Shown here one piece after another: positions 24,930 through 32,546 of a stretch of DNA of 64,000 nt. The stretch's first letter is position 1, and every line of letters begins with the position of its first letter. The notes below the pieces were generated by a model. It saw nothing but the letters and a program-made list of their open reading frames with translations. It was not told where the DNA came from and did no database searches. Source of the DNA: DATDVC01 sp964601125 (lineage in GTDB: Bacteria; Patescibacteriota; Minisyncoccia; Phycocordibacterales; WO2-35-19); the NCBI GenBank assembly GCA_964601125.1, contig CAZRKB010000001.1:24543-88542 (forward strand). Direction: 5' to 3'. The position numbers were made by a program, and so were the translations under genes.

Positions 24930-24998
24930 CCCCCTACATCTAGTAGAGGGCCTAGGGTAGTATTTCCCTCTTTTGTTGTAAGAGAGGGATAGGGTGAG
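24930..24998. repeat. Two nested family-A palindromic repeats before xth
   Basis: CCCCCCTACATCTAGTAGAGGGCCTAGGG followed by CCCTCTTTTGTTGTAAGAGAGGGATAGGG. Immediately upstream of the exonuclease III gene. Confidence 0.75.
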
Positions 24999-25011
24999 TT
25001 ATTATGTGGTC

Positions 25012-25129
25012 ATGAAAATCATTTCTTGGAACGTAAACGGCATAAGAGCGGTACATAAAAAGGGTCTTTTTGTGCCATTTATAGAGAAATATAAGCCAGA
25101 TATTATTTGCCTCCAAGAAACAAAAGCGG
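25012..25129 (+). CDS. xth: Exonuclease III / AP endonuclease, 5' fragment before the assembly gap
   Basis: From the ATG at 25012 the 39 readable codons give MKIISWNVNGIRAVHKKG...DIICLQETKA, the first conserved block (WNVNGIR and LQETK, with the metal-binding Glu) of exonuclease III-type AP endonucleases. The rest is lost in the 100-N gap; the sequence right of the gap does not resemble the C-terminus of the family, so the true gap is probably longer than 100 bases. Confidence 0.85.
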
Positions 25130-25229
25130 NNNNNNNNNNNNNNNNNNNNNNNNNNNNNNNNNNNNNNNNNNNNNNNNNNNNNNNNNNNNNNNNNNNNNNN
25201 NNNNNNNNNNNNNNNNNNNNNNNNNNNNN
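25130..25229. other. Assembly gap (100 Ns)
   Basis: Exactly 100 N, the usual scaffolding placeholder. The right border begins AAGCTCAGGG, which resembles dispersed repeat family C, so a repeat may be the cause. Confidence 0.98.
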
Positions 25230-25564
25230 AAGCTCAGGGTAAAAGAACATTTCTTCCCAGCCCCACCTCTAAACACAACAAACTGTTATGCACACAAGTG
25301 GAGCCGGGATTAAAGATAAATCGAGTTGAGACGCGTATCATTTCAGAACCGATACAATATCCCAAAATAAAATTTGAGTGAGAATAAATATATCTATATG
25401 TTCTGATTATCAACCAGATTTTCTTTAAAAGTCTATAAACTTTGCAAGGAACTAATTGGCGACTTTATTATGTTTGTCCTTTAAAAAATTGTTGCCGTCT
25501 GATATAAGGTTATGTCTTTTACAAAAAATTGTAAAGGACATACTGTGGACAACTTCCATGTCTT
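25230..25564. other. Non-coding AT-rich stretch between the gap and cca, possible origin region
   Basis: 335 bp without a credible gene. It holds a 13-bp perfect hairpin (25512-25541) and, just after it, TGTGGACAA (25544-25552), one mismatch from the inverted DnaA box TGTGGATAA. Together with parS-like sites in cca and the strand switch this makes it a candidate part of the replication origin; not proven. Confidence 0.4.
25512..25541. repeat. 13-bp inverted repeat downstream of cca
   Basis: ATGTCTTTTACAA-AAAA-TTGTAAAGGACAT, all 13 pairs form (one G-T). It lies 24 nt past the cca stop. No T-run follows on the minus strand, so a plain terminator is doubtful. Confidence 0.7.
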
Positions 25565-27052
25565 TTATTCTACGTGATGCCTCCCCCGTATTTCATTAAC
25601 CTTTTTTTCTTCTTCCTTTTCTTTCTTTTCTTTGCCCTTATTAGCAAGTTCTTCAAGTATTGATTCATCTAAAACAGCCAATTCTTTTGTCCTTTTATCC
25701 AGATACTCTTCTGTGTTTAACTTCGGGTCCTCCAAGACTTCTTCAAGAAGAGCATTCAGTATTTTGCCAATTTTAGGTCCAGGAGACATATTGAGCAATT
25801 CCATTATCCTCTTACCGTTGATCTTGAGCATCCCCACCGAAACCGGATCCATCATCACCTCCTCTATCATAGCCTGATATTTTCTTAATCTATAAGGGTT
25901 TTCTTTTGGTCTGCCGGTACCAATCCGGTCACAAAGCCTGACATTAATTAGGTCCCAAATCATGTCCTTTCCCACATTGGCGACCAATCTCCTTACGGCT
26001 GATGGAGTTATCGTTTCAGTGTCAGAAAAAAACATATGCCAACGAACCAATTTGGAGACCTTTTCTATAGTTTCACGTGAAACTTTAAGATTTTCTAGTA
26101 TTTTTTTAGTTACACGTGAACCCACCACCTCATGTCCATAAAAGGTCCATTGCTTAGTTTGATTATTCCAACGGCGAGTCGACGGCTTAGACACGTCATG
26201 CAAAAGCGCTGCGAGCCTCACATGAAGAGGGTATTTTTTATCAGCCGAATGCTGTAAGGTTTTGAGTAGGTGGGTCCAGACATCATACGCATGAGCTTGA
26301 TTTTGTTCAACACCAAAGCTTTCAGCAAGCTCTGGTATGACATATTGGAGCAGTTCGAGCTCTTTTAATAAGCTCATGCCAATCATTGGGCTAGGGGACA
26401 TAATAATCCTTATAAACTCATCTCTTATTCTTTCACGTGAAACTTGTCCTAAAATATCCTTGTTTTTCAGCAAAGCATGCTTGGTTTTTTCTTCAAAATC
26501 AAGGTCCAGTTCCACGTGTAACCTAACAGCTCTCAGTATACGTAAACCATCCTCAAAAAACCTTTCATCAGGGTTACCAACAGCCCTTATCTTTTTATTT
26601 ACCAAATCTTGCATGCCACCAAATGCATCTATCACTTCTCCAGTTTCAGTATCATATGCAATGGCATTTATAGTAAAATCACGCCTTTTCAAGTCATCTA
26701 GAATATTTTGACTAAACTTAACGTTATCAGGCCTTCTATGATCTGCGTAACCACTTTCTAATCGATATGGGGTTATTTCTATTGTTTTAAGCGTTTCATC
26801 TGAAACATCTTCATTTACAATAGCCACTGTCCCATACTCATTTTCATAGAAAGTTTTTGGGAAAAGGGGGATTATTTCTTCCGGTTTAGCATTTGTTGTA
26901 ACATCCCAATCTTTAGGAGTACGGCCCATAAACATGTCTCTTACACAACCGCCCACTAAATACGCTTCAAAACCAGCTTCTTTTAGCCTGTTTGTTACAC
27001 GAGAAACATTTATCGGTATATTGAATTTTTCAATTTTAGCCTTATTTTGCAT
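25565..27052 (-). CDS. cca: CCA tRNA nucleotidyltransferase / poly(A) polymerase family with HD domain
   Basis: 495 aa. Nucleotidyltransferase signature LVGGCVRDMFMGRTPKDWDVTT (about residues 31-52), RRDFTINAIAYD (about 148-159), the ERI..E motif, then an HD domain (ALLHDVSKP). It adds or repairs the CCA 3' end, consistent with several tRNAs here lacking an encoded CCA. Acidic/Lys-rich C-terminal tail. Unusual: its coding sequence contains several CACGTG palindromes within parS-like contexts. It is the only long minus-strand gene in the origin-like strand-switch zone. Confidence 0.95.
   Translation of the reverse strand: MQNKAKIEKFNIPINVSRVTNRLKEAGFEAYLVGGCVRDMFMGRTPKDWDVTTNAKPEEIIPLFPKTFYENEYGTVAIVNEDVSDETLKTIEITPYRLESGYADHRRPDNVKFSQNILDDLKRRDFTINAIAYDTETGEVIDAFGGMQDLVNKKIRAVGNPDERFFEDGLRILRAVRLHVELDLDFEEKTKHALLKNKDILGQVSRERIRDEFIRIIMSPSPMIGMSLLKELELLQYVIPELAESFGVEQNQAHAYDVWTHLLKTLQHSADKKYPLHVRLAALLHDVSKPSTRRWNNQTKQWTFYGHEVVGSRVTKKILENLKVSRETIEKVSKLVRWHMFFSDTETITPSAVRRLVANVGKDMIWDLINVRLCDRIGTGRPKENPYRLRKYQAMIEEVMMDPVSVGMLKINGKRIMELLNMSPGPKIGKILNALLEEVLEDPKLNTEEYLDKRTKELAVLDESILEELANKGKEKKEKEEEKKVNEIRGRHHVE
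26069..26084. promoter_or_regulatory. parS-like site 1
   Basis: AGTTTCACGTGAAACT matches the bacterial parS consensus (TGTTTCACGTGAAACA) at 14 of 16 positions with a perfect 14-bp core. ParB loads at such sites near the origin. Confidence 0.7.
26108..26123. promoter_or_regulatory. parS-like site 2 (degenerate)
   Basis: AGTTACACGTGAACCC, 12 of 16 to consensus parS, 24 bp from site 1. Confidence 0.4.
26429..26444. promoter_or_regulatory. parS-like site 3
   Basis: TCTTTCACGTGAAACT, 14 of 16 to consensus parS. Confidence 0.65.
26508..26523. promoter_or_regulatory. parS-like site 4 (degenerate)
   Basis: AGTTCCACGTGTAACC, 12 of 16 to consensus; both half-sites keep the GTT/AAC ends. Confidence 0.4.
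26792..26807. promoter_or_regulatory. parS-like site 5 (degenerate)
   Basis: CGTTTCATCTGAAACA, 13 of 16 to consensus but with a changed centre, so binding is uncertain. Confidence 0.3.
26993..27008. promoter_or_regulatory. parS-like site 6
   Basis: TGTTACACGAGAAACA, 14 of 16 to consensus, near the 5' end of cca. Confidence 0.5.
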
Positions 27053-27085
27053 AAATTTTTAGTAAATTGGCTTGCTCGGTCGCTG

Positions 27086-27157
27086 TGCTCCCGGAGGGAC
27101 TCGAACCCCCAACAACGGTTCCGAAGACCGTTGTGATATCCATTTCACCACGGGAGC
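27086..27157 (-). tRNA. tRNA-Arg (TCG)
   Basis: Acceptor GCTCCCG/CGGGAGC, anticodon stem ACGGT/ACCGT with loop CTTCGGA (anticodon TCG), T arm GGGGGTTCGAGTCCCTC. CCA not encoded. Confidence 0.92.
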
Positions 27158-27195
27158 GCTAGGAAAAATCATAGCATGAAAATAGTAAATTTGTG

Positions 27196-27266
27196 TGCGA
27201 CCAGGGAGAATCGAACTCCCGTCTCATCCTTGGCAAGGACGTGTTCTACCACTAAACCATGATCGC
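27196..27266 (-). tRNA. tRNA-Gly (GCC)
   Basis: Acceptor GCGATCA/TGGTCGC, anticodon loop TTGCCAA (GCC), T arm GGGAGTTCGATTCTCCC. CCA not encoded. Confidence 0.93.
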
Positions 27267-27397
27267 TTCGTCATAAATTTATCACAAAGAATATAAAAGC
27301 ACAAAAACACTTGAAATGGACTTTTTTCTTTTACAAGAACATGATTTTGGGGTTACAATGTCTTTATTGTCTAGTTAGCCTTGGTTATCAATGAAGT

Positions 27398-27406
27398 TGG
27401 GGATAA
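27398..27406. promoter_or_regulatory. DnaA-box-like sequence upstream of yraN
   Basis: TGGGGATAA, one mismatch from the inverted DnaA box TGTGGATAA, in the 176-bp non-coding spacer between tRNA-Gly and yraN; a weaker TGGGGATAC follows. Otherwise that spacer shows only promoter-like AT sequence for yraN. Confidence 0.3.
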
Positions 27407-27442
27407 CTATGGGGATACTGTGTAAAAGTCAAAGACAGTTTT

Positions 27443-27838
27443 ATGGCAAAACACAACGAAATCGGCGCTACAGGGGAGAGGTTAGCTGCAAAATACCTTG
27501 AAAACAAAGGATTTTCCATAATAGACAAAAATTATAGTAGAAAGTGGGGAGAATTGGACATTATCGCCCAAAAAGACGACTGCGTTCATTTTGTAGAAGT
27601 AAAGACTGTTAGTAGAAGGAGTTTTGGTGGCAAATTTGAACAAGAAATAAATAATTACCGGCCGGAGGATAATATGCATCCTTGGAAACTTAAAAGACTT
27701 TCAAGGGCTATACAGACATACCTTTTGGAAAAATTTAGAAACAAAGACCCAAAATGGCAGTTTGATTTGGTGTGCGTCTTTTTAGATCAGGAAAAACGCA
27801 TAGGCAAAGTTAGATTTATGGAAAATCTGATTTTGTGA
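27443..27838 (+). CDS. yraN: YraN/UPF0102 family endonuclease-like protein
   Basis: 131 aa. The sequence GATGERLAAKYLENKGFSIIDKNYSRKWGELDIIAQKDD...FVEVKTV is the UPF0102 restriction-endonuclease-like fold with the GELDII and EVK catalytic-type residues. Role in DNA repair or recombination is suspected for the family, not established. Its stop is 3 nt from the tRNA-Pro on the other strand. Confidence 0.9.
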   Translation: MAKHNEIGATGERLAAKYLENKGFSIIDKNYSRKWGELDIIAQKDDCVHFVEVKTVSRRSFGGKFEQEINNYRPEDNMHPWKLKRLSRAIQTYLLEKFRNKDPKWQFDLVCVFLDQEKRIGKVRFMENLIL

Positions 27839-27840
27839 TT

Positions 27841-27911
27841 TCGGGCTGCCGGGAGTCGAACCCGGGTCTTACCCACCCCATGGGCAAATACTACCGTTAT
27901 ACTACAGCCCG
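27841..27911 (-). tRNA. tRNA-Pro (GGG)
   Basis: Acceptor CGGGCTG/CAGCCCG with the C1-G72 pair typical of tRNA-Pro; anticodon loop ATGGGGT gives GGG. D loop is short. CCA not encoded. Confidence 0.85.
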
Positions 27912-27912
27912 C

Positions 27913-27965
27913 CTTCGGTCCGCCATAGCGAACCTTCAGCGAGGCAAAGCTCGCTCAAGTCCGCG
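27913..27965. repeat. Repeat family B between the two tRNA-Pro genes
   Basis: CTTCGGTCCGCCATAGCG ... CAGCGAGGCAAAGCTCGCTC ... CCGCGG. The core CCAGCGAGG/AGCTCGCTCAAG is the same as the in-frame insertion in recJ (28617) and resembles copies at 23613 and 55608. Confidence 0.75.
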
Positions 27966-27979
27966 GAAAAAACTTACTG

Positions 27980-28050
27980 TCGGAGTGCCGGGAATCGAAC
28001 CCGGATCTCACGCTCCCAAAGCGTGTATACTACCACTGTACTACACTCCG
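27980..28050 (-). tRNA. tRNA-Pro (TGG)
   Basis: Acceptor CGGAGTG/CACTCCG (C1-G72), anticodon stem CACGC/GCGTG, loop TTTGGGA (TGG). CCA not encoded. Second proline tRNA in tandem. Confidence 0.93.
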
Positions 28051-28111
28051 TCTTAATCAAGAAAATACTACACCAAAACCTATATTTCTCCAATGTGTTA
28101 TCATCTTCTTT

Positions 28112-29860
28112 ATGTCAAAAAAGTATGAGGTGAGGGATAAAATCGGAAGGAAAGCGGAGAAAGAGCTTGGTGAATATGACGATTTGACTGCCCAACTTTT
28201 GTTTAACCGAGGCATAGCAACAAAAAAAGAGGCCGATGAGTTTTTGAATCCAAACTTCGTAAAACATCTGCATGACCCGTTTCTATTGCCAGACATGGAA
28301 AAAGCGGTAGATAGGATTTTGGAGGCGATGACGAGAGGGGAGAGGATAGCTTTTTGGACAGACTATGACGCAGATGGTATACCGGGAGGGGCATTAATGC
28401 ATGATTTTTTTAAAAGGATTGGTTACACAAATTTTACAAACTACATTCCTGACAGGCACCTTGAGGGTTACGGATTGAACAAGGAGGGGATAGAGAAGTT
28501 GGCTGAAGAAAAAGTAAATTTGATTATTACCGTTGATTGCGGCATTCGCGATCATAAAAATATTGACCATATAAATAAATTAGGGATGGATGTGATCGTA
28601 ACAGACCACCACGAACCCGCCTCCAGCGAGGCAAAGCTCGCTCAAGATTTACCAAACGCTTATGCCGTAGTTAATCCAAAAAGAAGCGACTCGAAATATC
28701 CAGAGAGTATACTTTGCGGCACAGGTGTAGCATGGAAACTAATCGAAGCTCTGCTTTCAAAAAAAAGAAGTCTCTTAAGTGATGGGCAGGAAAAGTGGTT
28801 ACTTGATCTTGTTGGGCTCGCAACTCTATCTGACATGGTGCCACTCATAGGAGAGAACAGAGCGTTAAGCCACTTCGGACTTTCGGTTTTGAGGAAAACA
28901 AGAAGGCCTGGACTTAACAGACTTTTTTATAATTTAAGAATAAATAAAAAAAACTTGAACGAAGATGATGTAGGTTTTTCAATCACCCCACGCATCAACG
29001 CAGCTTCAAGGATGGGTAAGCCACTGGATGCATTCAAACTTCTAGTCGCCAAGACGGAAGAAGAGTCTGACTCTCTGGCGCGACACCTTGACTCGATAAA
29101 CAACGAGAGAAAAGGTGTGGTCGCAAGCATAGTCAAAGAAGCAAAGAAAAAAATAAAAGAAAAATTTGAGATGTCTGGAGAGAGGAAGGTTATCGTACTT
29201 GGTAATCCGGACTGGCGACCAAGCCTATTGGGACTTGCCGCAAACTCGATCGCCGAAGAATACTCGCGCCCAGTTTTTCTTTGGGGACGAGCCCACACTG
29301 ATGATTCTGCCGGCGAATTAGAATACATTTACAAAGGTTCATGCAGATCGGACGGCTCGACCAATCTTGTTTTGCTTATGGAGCGAGCAAGTTCACATTT
29401 TGTAGAATTTGGCGGGCATAAATTTTCTGGAGGTTTCTCTTTGACTCACGAAAAAATTCACACTCTCGAAGAAATACTTTTGGAAGCCTCGACTCACACA
29501 GTAAGCACTGAGGAAGAAATATGCGCGGATGCGGAAATATCACTCGAAGATGTAAATGAAAATACGATACAAAAAATTTCACGCTTGGCGCCGTTTGGGG
29601 TAGGGAATGAAAAACCAACATTTATCATAAGAGGTGCACTACCCGAAAAAATTTCACGCTTCGGAAAGAACAAAGAACATTTGTCGATGACGCTACGAGA
29701 CGGCAGTCACAGCGCAAAAGCGATTTCATTTTTTACTTCCCCAGATCAATTTGGCGACAAACTCAAAGAGGGAATTAAGACAAACTTAGTCGCTAATTTA
29801 GAAAAATCTTACTTCAATGGTTCTTCTGAAATCCGCCTCCGCATCGTCGACTTTTTCTGA
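28112..29860 (+). CDS. recJ: Single-stranded-DNA-specific exonuclease RecJ
   Basis: 582 aa. DHH-family motifs: DYDADG (residues 84-89), VDCG (141-144), DHHEP (165-169); a DHHA1 domain with GGHKFSGGFSL and an OB-like C-terminal part. It degrades ssDNA 5'-3' in repair. Directly after DHHEP there is an extra ASSEAKLAQDL (170-180) encoded by dispersed repeat family B, next to the active site yet in frame. TATCAT with TG upstream lies 7 nt before the ATG (leaderless type). Confidence 0.95.
   Translation: MSKKYEVRDKIGRKAEKELGEYDDLTAQLLFNRGIATKKEADEFLNPNFVKHLHDPFLLPDMEKAVDRILEAMTRGERIAFWTDYDADGIPGGALMHDFFKRIGYTNFTNYIPDRHLEGYGLNKEGIEKLAEEKVNLIITVDCGIRDHKNIDHINKLGMDVIVTDHHEPASSEAKLAQDLPNAYAVVNPKRSDSKYPESILCGTGVAWKLIEALLSKKRSLLSDGQEKWLLDLVGLATLSDMVPLIGENRALSHFGLSVLRKTRRPGLNRLFYNLRINKKNLNEDDVGFSITPRINAASRMGKPLDAFKLLVAKTEEESDSLARHLDSINNERKGVVASIVKEAKKKIKEKFEMSGERKVIVLGNPDWRPSLLGLAANSIAEEYSRPVFLWGRAHTDDSAGELEYIYKGSCRSDGSTNLVLLMERASSHFVEFGGHKFSGGFSLTHEKIHTLEEILLEASTHTVSTEEEICADAEISLEDVNENTIQKISRLAPFGVGNEKPTFIIRGALPEKISRFGKNKEHLSMTLRDGSHSAKAISFFTSPDQFGDKLKEGIKTNLVANLEKSYFNGSSEIRLRIVDFF
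28617..28651. repeat. Repeat family B in frame within recJ
   Basis: CGCCTCCAGCGAGGCAAAG followed by CTCGCTCAAG, self-complementary arms GCGAGG... /CTCGC. It adds 11 residues right after the DHH motif. Confidence 0.8.
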
Positions 29861-29870
29861 TCGTTAATAT

Positions 29871-29948
29871 CACCCCCTTGCCCCCTCTTACTCTAAGAGA
29901 GGGTTCAGAAAAGTCTCCGCTTAATTTAAGAGGAGATTTAGAGGTGAT
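29871..29948. repeat. Two family-A repeats between recJ and rnhA
   Basis: CCCCCTCTTACTCTAAGAGAGGG, then CTCCGCTTAATTTAAGAGGAG with a TTAGAGGTGATA tail; 78 bp fill almost the whole spacer. Confidence 0.8.
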
Positions 29949-29968
29949 ACTTATGTTATATTAATTTT

Positions 29969-30472
29969 ATGGAAAAATTTTTGATTTACACTGATGGATC
30001 TTCTCGGGGCAACCCAGGACCTGGGGGTTGGGGAGCGGTAATCGAAATACGAGATACGAGTAGTGAAATACGAGTAAAAGAAATTGGCGATAGAGAAGAA
30101 GAGACGACCAACAACAAAATGGAAATGAGAGCGGCAATCGAGGCGCTAAAAAATACTCCAGAAAATTCAGAAGTGGAAATTCACACTGACTCAGAATACC
30201 TGATGAAGGGTGCAACAATTTGGATAAAAAATTGGCAAAAAAATAATTGGCGAACAAAAGATAAAAAGAGTGTACTTAACCAAGATTTATGGCGAGAGCT
30301 TTTAATTGAAATGGGAAAAAGAAAAGTTGCATGGACAAAAGTCTTGGGGCATTCGGGGCACTCACTCAACGAGCGGTGCGACCAAATAGCCACAAGCTTC
30401 GCCGATAATAAGCCAATTTCGCTATATAAAGGCTTAAAAAAAGGCTATAAAATTGTTTCATCAGACACTTAG
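29969..30472 (+). CDS. rnhA: Ribonuclease HI
   Basis: 167 aa. Catalytic residues D9 (IYTDGSSRGNPGPGGWG), E52 (NNKMEMRAAIEAL), D74 (IHTDSEYLMKG) and the later Asp in NERCDQIA are present. It removes RNA from RNA-DNA hybrids. Between the second and third strands an extra IRDTSSEIRVKEIGD block is encoded by a GAAATACGAG direct repeat, another probable in-frame repeat insertion. An extended -10 (TGT-TATATT) lies 6 nt before the ATG. The stop is 1 nt before comEC. Confidence 0.95.
   Translation: MEKFLIYTDGSSRGNPGPGGWGAVIEIRDTSSEIRVKEIGDREEETTNNKMEMRAAIEALKNTPENSEVEIHTDSEYLMKGATIWIKNWQKNNWRTKDKKSVLNQDLWRELLIEMGKRKVAWTKVLGHSGHSLNERCDQIATSFADNKPISLYKGLKKGYKIVSSDT
30045..30080. repeat. GAAATACGAG direct repeats in frame within rnhA
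   Basis: CGAAATACGAGATACGAG then TAGTGAAATACGAG; words resemble family D read in reverse. Encodes a non-conserved loop. Confidence 0.6.
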
Positions 30473-30473
30473 A

Positions 30474-31964
30474 ATGGTTTATTTAACAGCCGTTTCATTT
30501 GCAATCGGAATACTTTTAGGAAATTTTTTTGATTTTGGTTCGACAGTTTCTCTTTTTTTAATTTTGGTTTCTCTCTCTTTGTTTTTTGTATTGAGAAATA
30601 AAAAAGAAGCTAATAAAATTTTATTTTGTATCATTTTCATCGCTGTTGGAATTTTAAAATTCAATTTTTCTGATATCGCCCCTGATTCTGAGCTTGTAAA
30701 ATTAGTAGGGCGAACTGTTTCCCTTTCTGGGGAAATTAGCGAGGAGCGGGACGAGAGAGACATCAGCTCTCGTTATATTTTAAAAATTGACAACTCCGAG
30801 AGCCGCACACTTGTAGTCGCAGACCGTTTCCCCAAATTTGAATATGGAGACAGGGTTTCAGTTTCTGGCCGACTTGAGCTTCCTAAAAATTTTAGCAATG
30901 AGAATGGTATGGAGTTTGATTATATTTCTTACCTGGCCAAAGATAGAGTACATTTTGTAATCTATCGTCCAGAAATTGAGAAAGTTGGCACAGGCGGAAA
31001 TTTTATTTTTAAAAATTTATACAAAACAAAAAACTACTTCATCGAAAAAGTAGAACAGGTGGTACCCGAGCCAAACTCCTCCCTGGTTAACGGACTGATC
31101 TTTGGAGCTCGCGCTTCTTTAGGACAAAAAATTTTAGACACTATGAAAAATGTTGGGCTGATACACATCGTCGCTATCTCCGGTTACAACGTGACCATTA
31201 TCGCTGTAGCCATACTCTACTTTGCAGCTCACACAGGTCGACAAAACTTGGGGCTTCTGCTTAGCGCGTTTATTATTTTTTTATTTTCTCTCATGGTGGG
31301 ATTCGGATCAACGGTGATAAGAGCTTCTGTCATGGCAGGCATCGCGATACTGGCAAAATATTTAGGCCGACCAAACGATGCTCTGAGAGCGCTTTTTGTA
31401 GCAGGTTTTTTAATGCTCTTCTTTAACCCTCTTGTACTTACGAGTGACCCGTCTTTCCAACTTTCTTTTATGGCTACACTAGGACTCTTGCTTTTCTCTC
31501 CAATAGTAGAAAATTTTATGTTTGATTCGCGGTTTAAAAAATTTTTTTCACTCATACCAAACAAGCTTGGTTTGCGCGAAATCGCTTCATCAACCTTTGC
31601 GGTACAAATATTTCTTTTGCCTATGCTTATAAAAATGTCCGGCATAATCTCTCCGATATCTTTTGTTTTAAATCTTTTGGTTTTGCCTCTCATCCCATGG
31701 GCGATGCTTCTTGGGTTTCTGACCGGAATAACTGGCCTCATTTCAAACTTTGCGTCTTGGCCTTTCGGCGCACTCACCTATGTGCTTACCGAAATAATAC
31801 TCCGCCTCGCAGGATTGGCCGAAAAAATCCCACTCGGGTTTATCGAGGTGGGATCTTTGTCAAACTTTTCTATTGTATTAATTTATATTTTTTATGCTTG
31901 GGCTTTTTGGAAGTTCTCTTCAACTGCTTCCCAATTAAGATTGGAGAAGAAATCTTCGATGTAA
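30474..31964 (+). CDS. comEC: ComEC/Rec2 DNA-uptake channel, competence domain only
   Basis: 496 aa from the ATG at 30474. An N-terminal helical pair, an OB-like DUF4131 domain (about 30-170) and the multi-span competence domain with LVNGLIFGARASLG and the signature HIVAISGYNVTII, then about seven helices. It lacks the C-terminal metallo-beta-lactamase domain; that part is a separate gene at 32547-33416. ComEC imports single-stranded DNA. Its 3' end overlaps the opposing sodA by 73 bp. Confidence 0.92.
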   Translation: MVYLTAVSFAIGILLGNFFDFGSTVSLFLILVSLSLFFVLRNKKEANKILFCIIFIAVGILKFNFSDIAPDSELVKLVGRTVSLSGEISEERDERDISSRYILKIDNSESRTLVVADRFPKFEYGDRVSVSGRLELPKNFSNENGMEFDYISYLAKDRVHFVIYRPEIEKVGTGGNFIFKNLYKTKNYFIEKVEQVVPEPNSSLVNGLIFGARASLGQKILDTMKNVGLIHIVAISGYNVTIIAVAILYFAAHTGRQNLGLLLSAFIIFLFSLMVGFGSTVIRASVMAGIAILAKYLGRPNDALRALFVAGFLMLFFNPLVLTSDPSFQLSFMATLGLLLFSPIVENFMFDSRFKKFFSLIPNKLGLREIASSTFAVQIFLLPMLIKMSGIISPISFVLNLLVLPLIPWAMLLGFLTGITGLISNFASWPFGALTYVLTEIILRLAGLAEKIPLGFIEVGSLSNFSIVLIYIFYAWAFWKFSSTASQLRLEKKSSM

Positions 31965-32482
31965 TTTTTCTTGCCACTTGGTTGGTAATCAGCGACATAT
32001 GAATGTTCCCACATGTCGAGAGCGAGGATTGGAGTACAACCCTGCAGTTGGCCTAAGTGTTGTTCGTCTATCCAATTCGCCAGAAATTTATCTTCAGCTT
32101 TATCGTACCAAAGCATAGCCCAACCAATTCCCCTGGTAAGCGCCAAGTTTGTAAATTCTGTTTTGAACCTATCGAAGGAACCGAAGAGATCGATAAGTCT
32201 CTTTCCTAACTCCGATTCTGCATTAAAAGATTTTGCTCCGCCGGACAGAGAAGCGAAATAAATTTCGTGATTGCGCATGCCGTTGTATTCGAAGCTGAAG
32301 CGACGGAAAAGTTCCCCACAAATATACGGCTCCTTCGCAGTGTCTAATTCTGCCATTTTTTCTCCTATCAAGTTTGCATTTTTCACGTACCCTTCGTAGA
32401 GTTTCAGATGTTCGTCGATTGTTTTTTCTGAAATACCTTTGAGTTTTGGAATGTTAAATTGTTTTGCTTCAAATTTTTTCAT
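31892..32482 (-). CDS. sodA: Fe/Mn-family superoxide dismutase, divergent
   Basis: 196 aa. Ligands can be placed: His in DEHLKLYEGYV, His in GMRNHEIYF, and Asp/His in LALDMWEHSY with the following DYQ motif. Compared with typical SodA/B the first ligand helix lacks the HYxKHH pattern and is one residue shorter, so metal choice is uncertain. It removes superoxide. Read antisense between the two halves of comEC. Family-D repeat occupies its leader. Confidence 0.9.
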   Translation of the reverse strand: MKKFEAKQFNIPKLKGISEKTIDEHLKLYEGYVKNANLIGEKMAELDTAKEPYICGELFRRFSFEYNGMRNHEIYFASLSGGAKSFNAESELGKRLIDLFGSFDRFKTEFTNLALTRGIGWAMLWYDKAEDKFLANWIDEQHLGQLQGCTPILALDMWEHSYVADYQPSGKKNYIEDFFSNLNWEAVEENFQKAQA

Positions 32483-32485
32483 AAT

Positions 32486-32521
32486 ATACGAGATAACGAA
32501 TAAATTAGCGAATGGTTACGA
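32486..32521 (-). repeat. Repeat family D in the sodA leader
   Basis: ATACGAGATAACGAATAAAT plus TAGCGAATGGTTACGAAG, ending 3 nt before the sodA ATG. Confidence 0.65.
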
Positions 32522-32546
32522 AGTAAAAAAATTGTATCATATTAAA

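Noticed and set aside
25230..25313. Continuation of xth after the gap
   Set aside because: The frame right of the gap ends soon and shows none of the conserved C-terminal exonuclease III motifs.
1553..29948. Family A palindromes as a CRISPR array
   Set aside because: Copies are scattered singly over kilobases with no regular spacers and no cas genes nearby.
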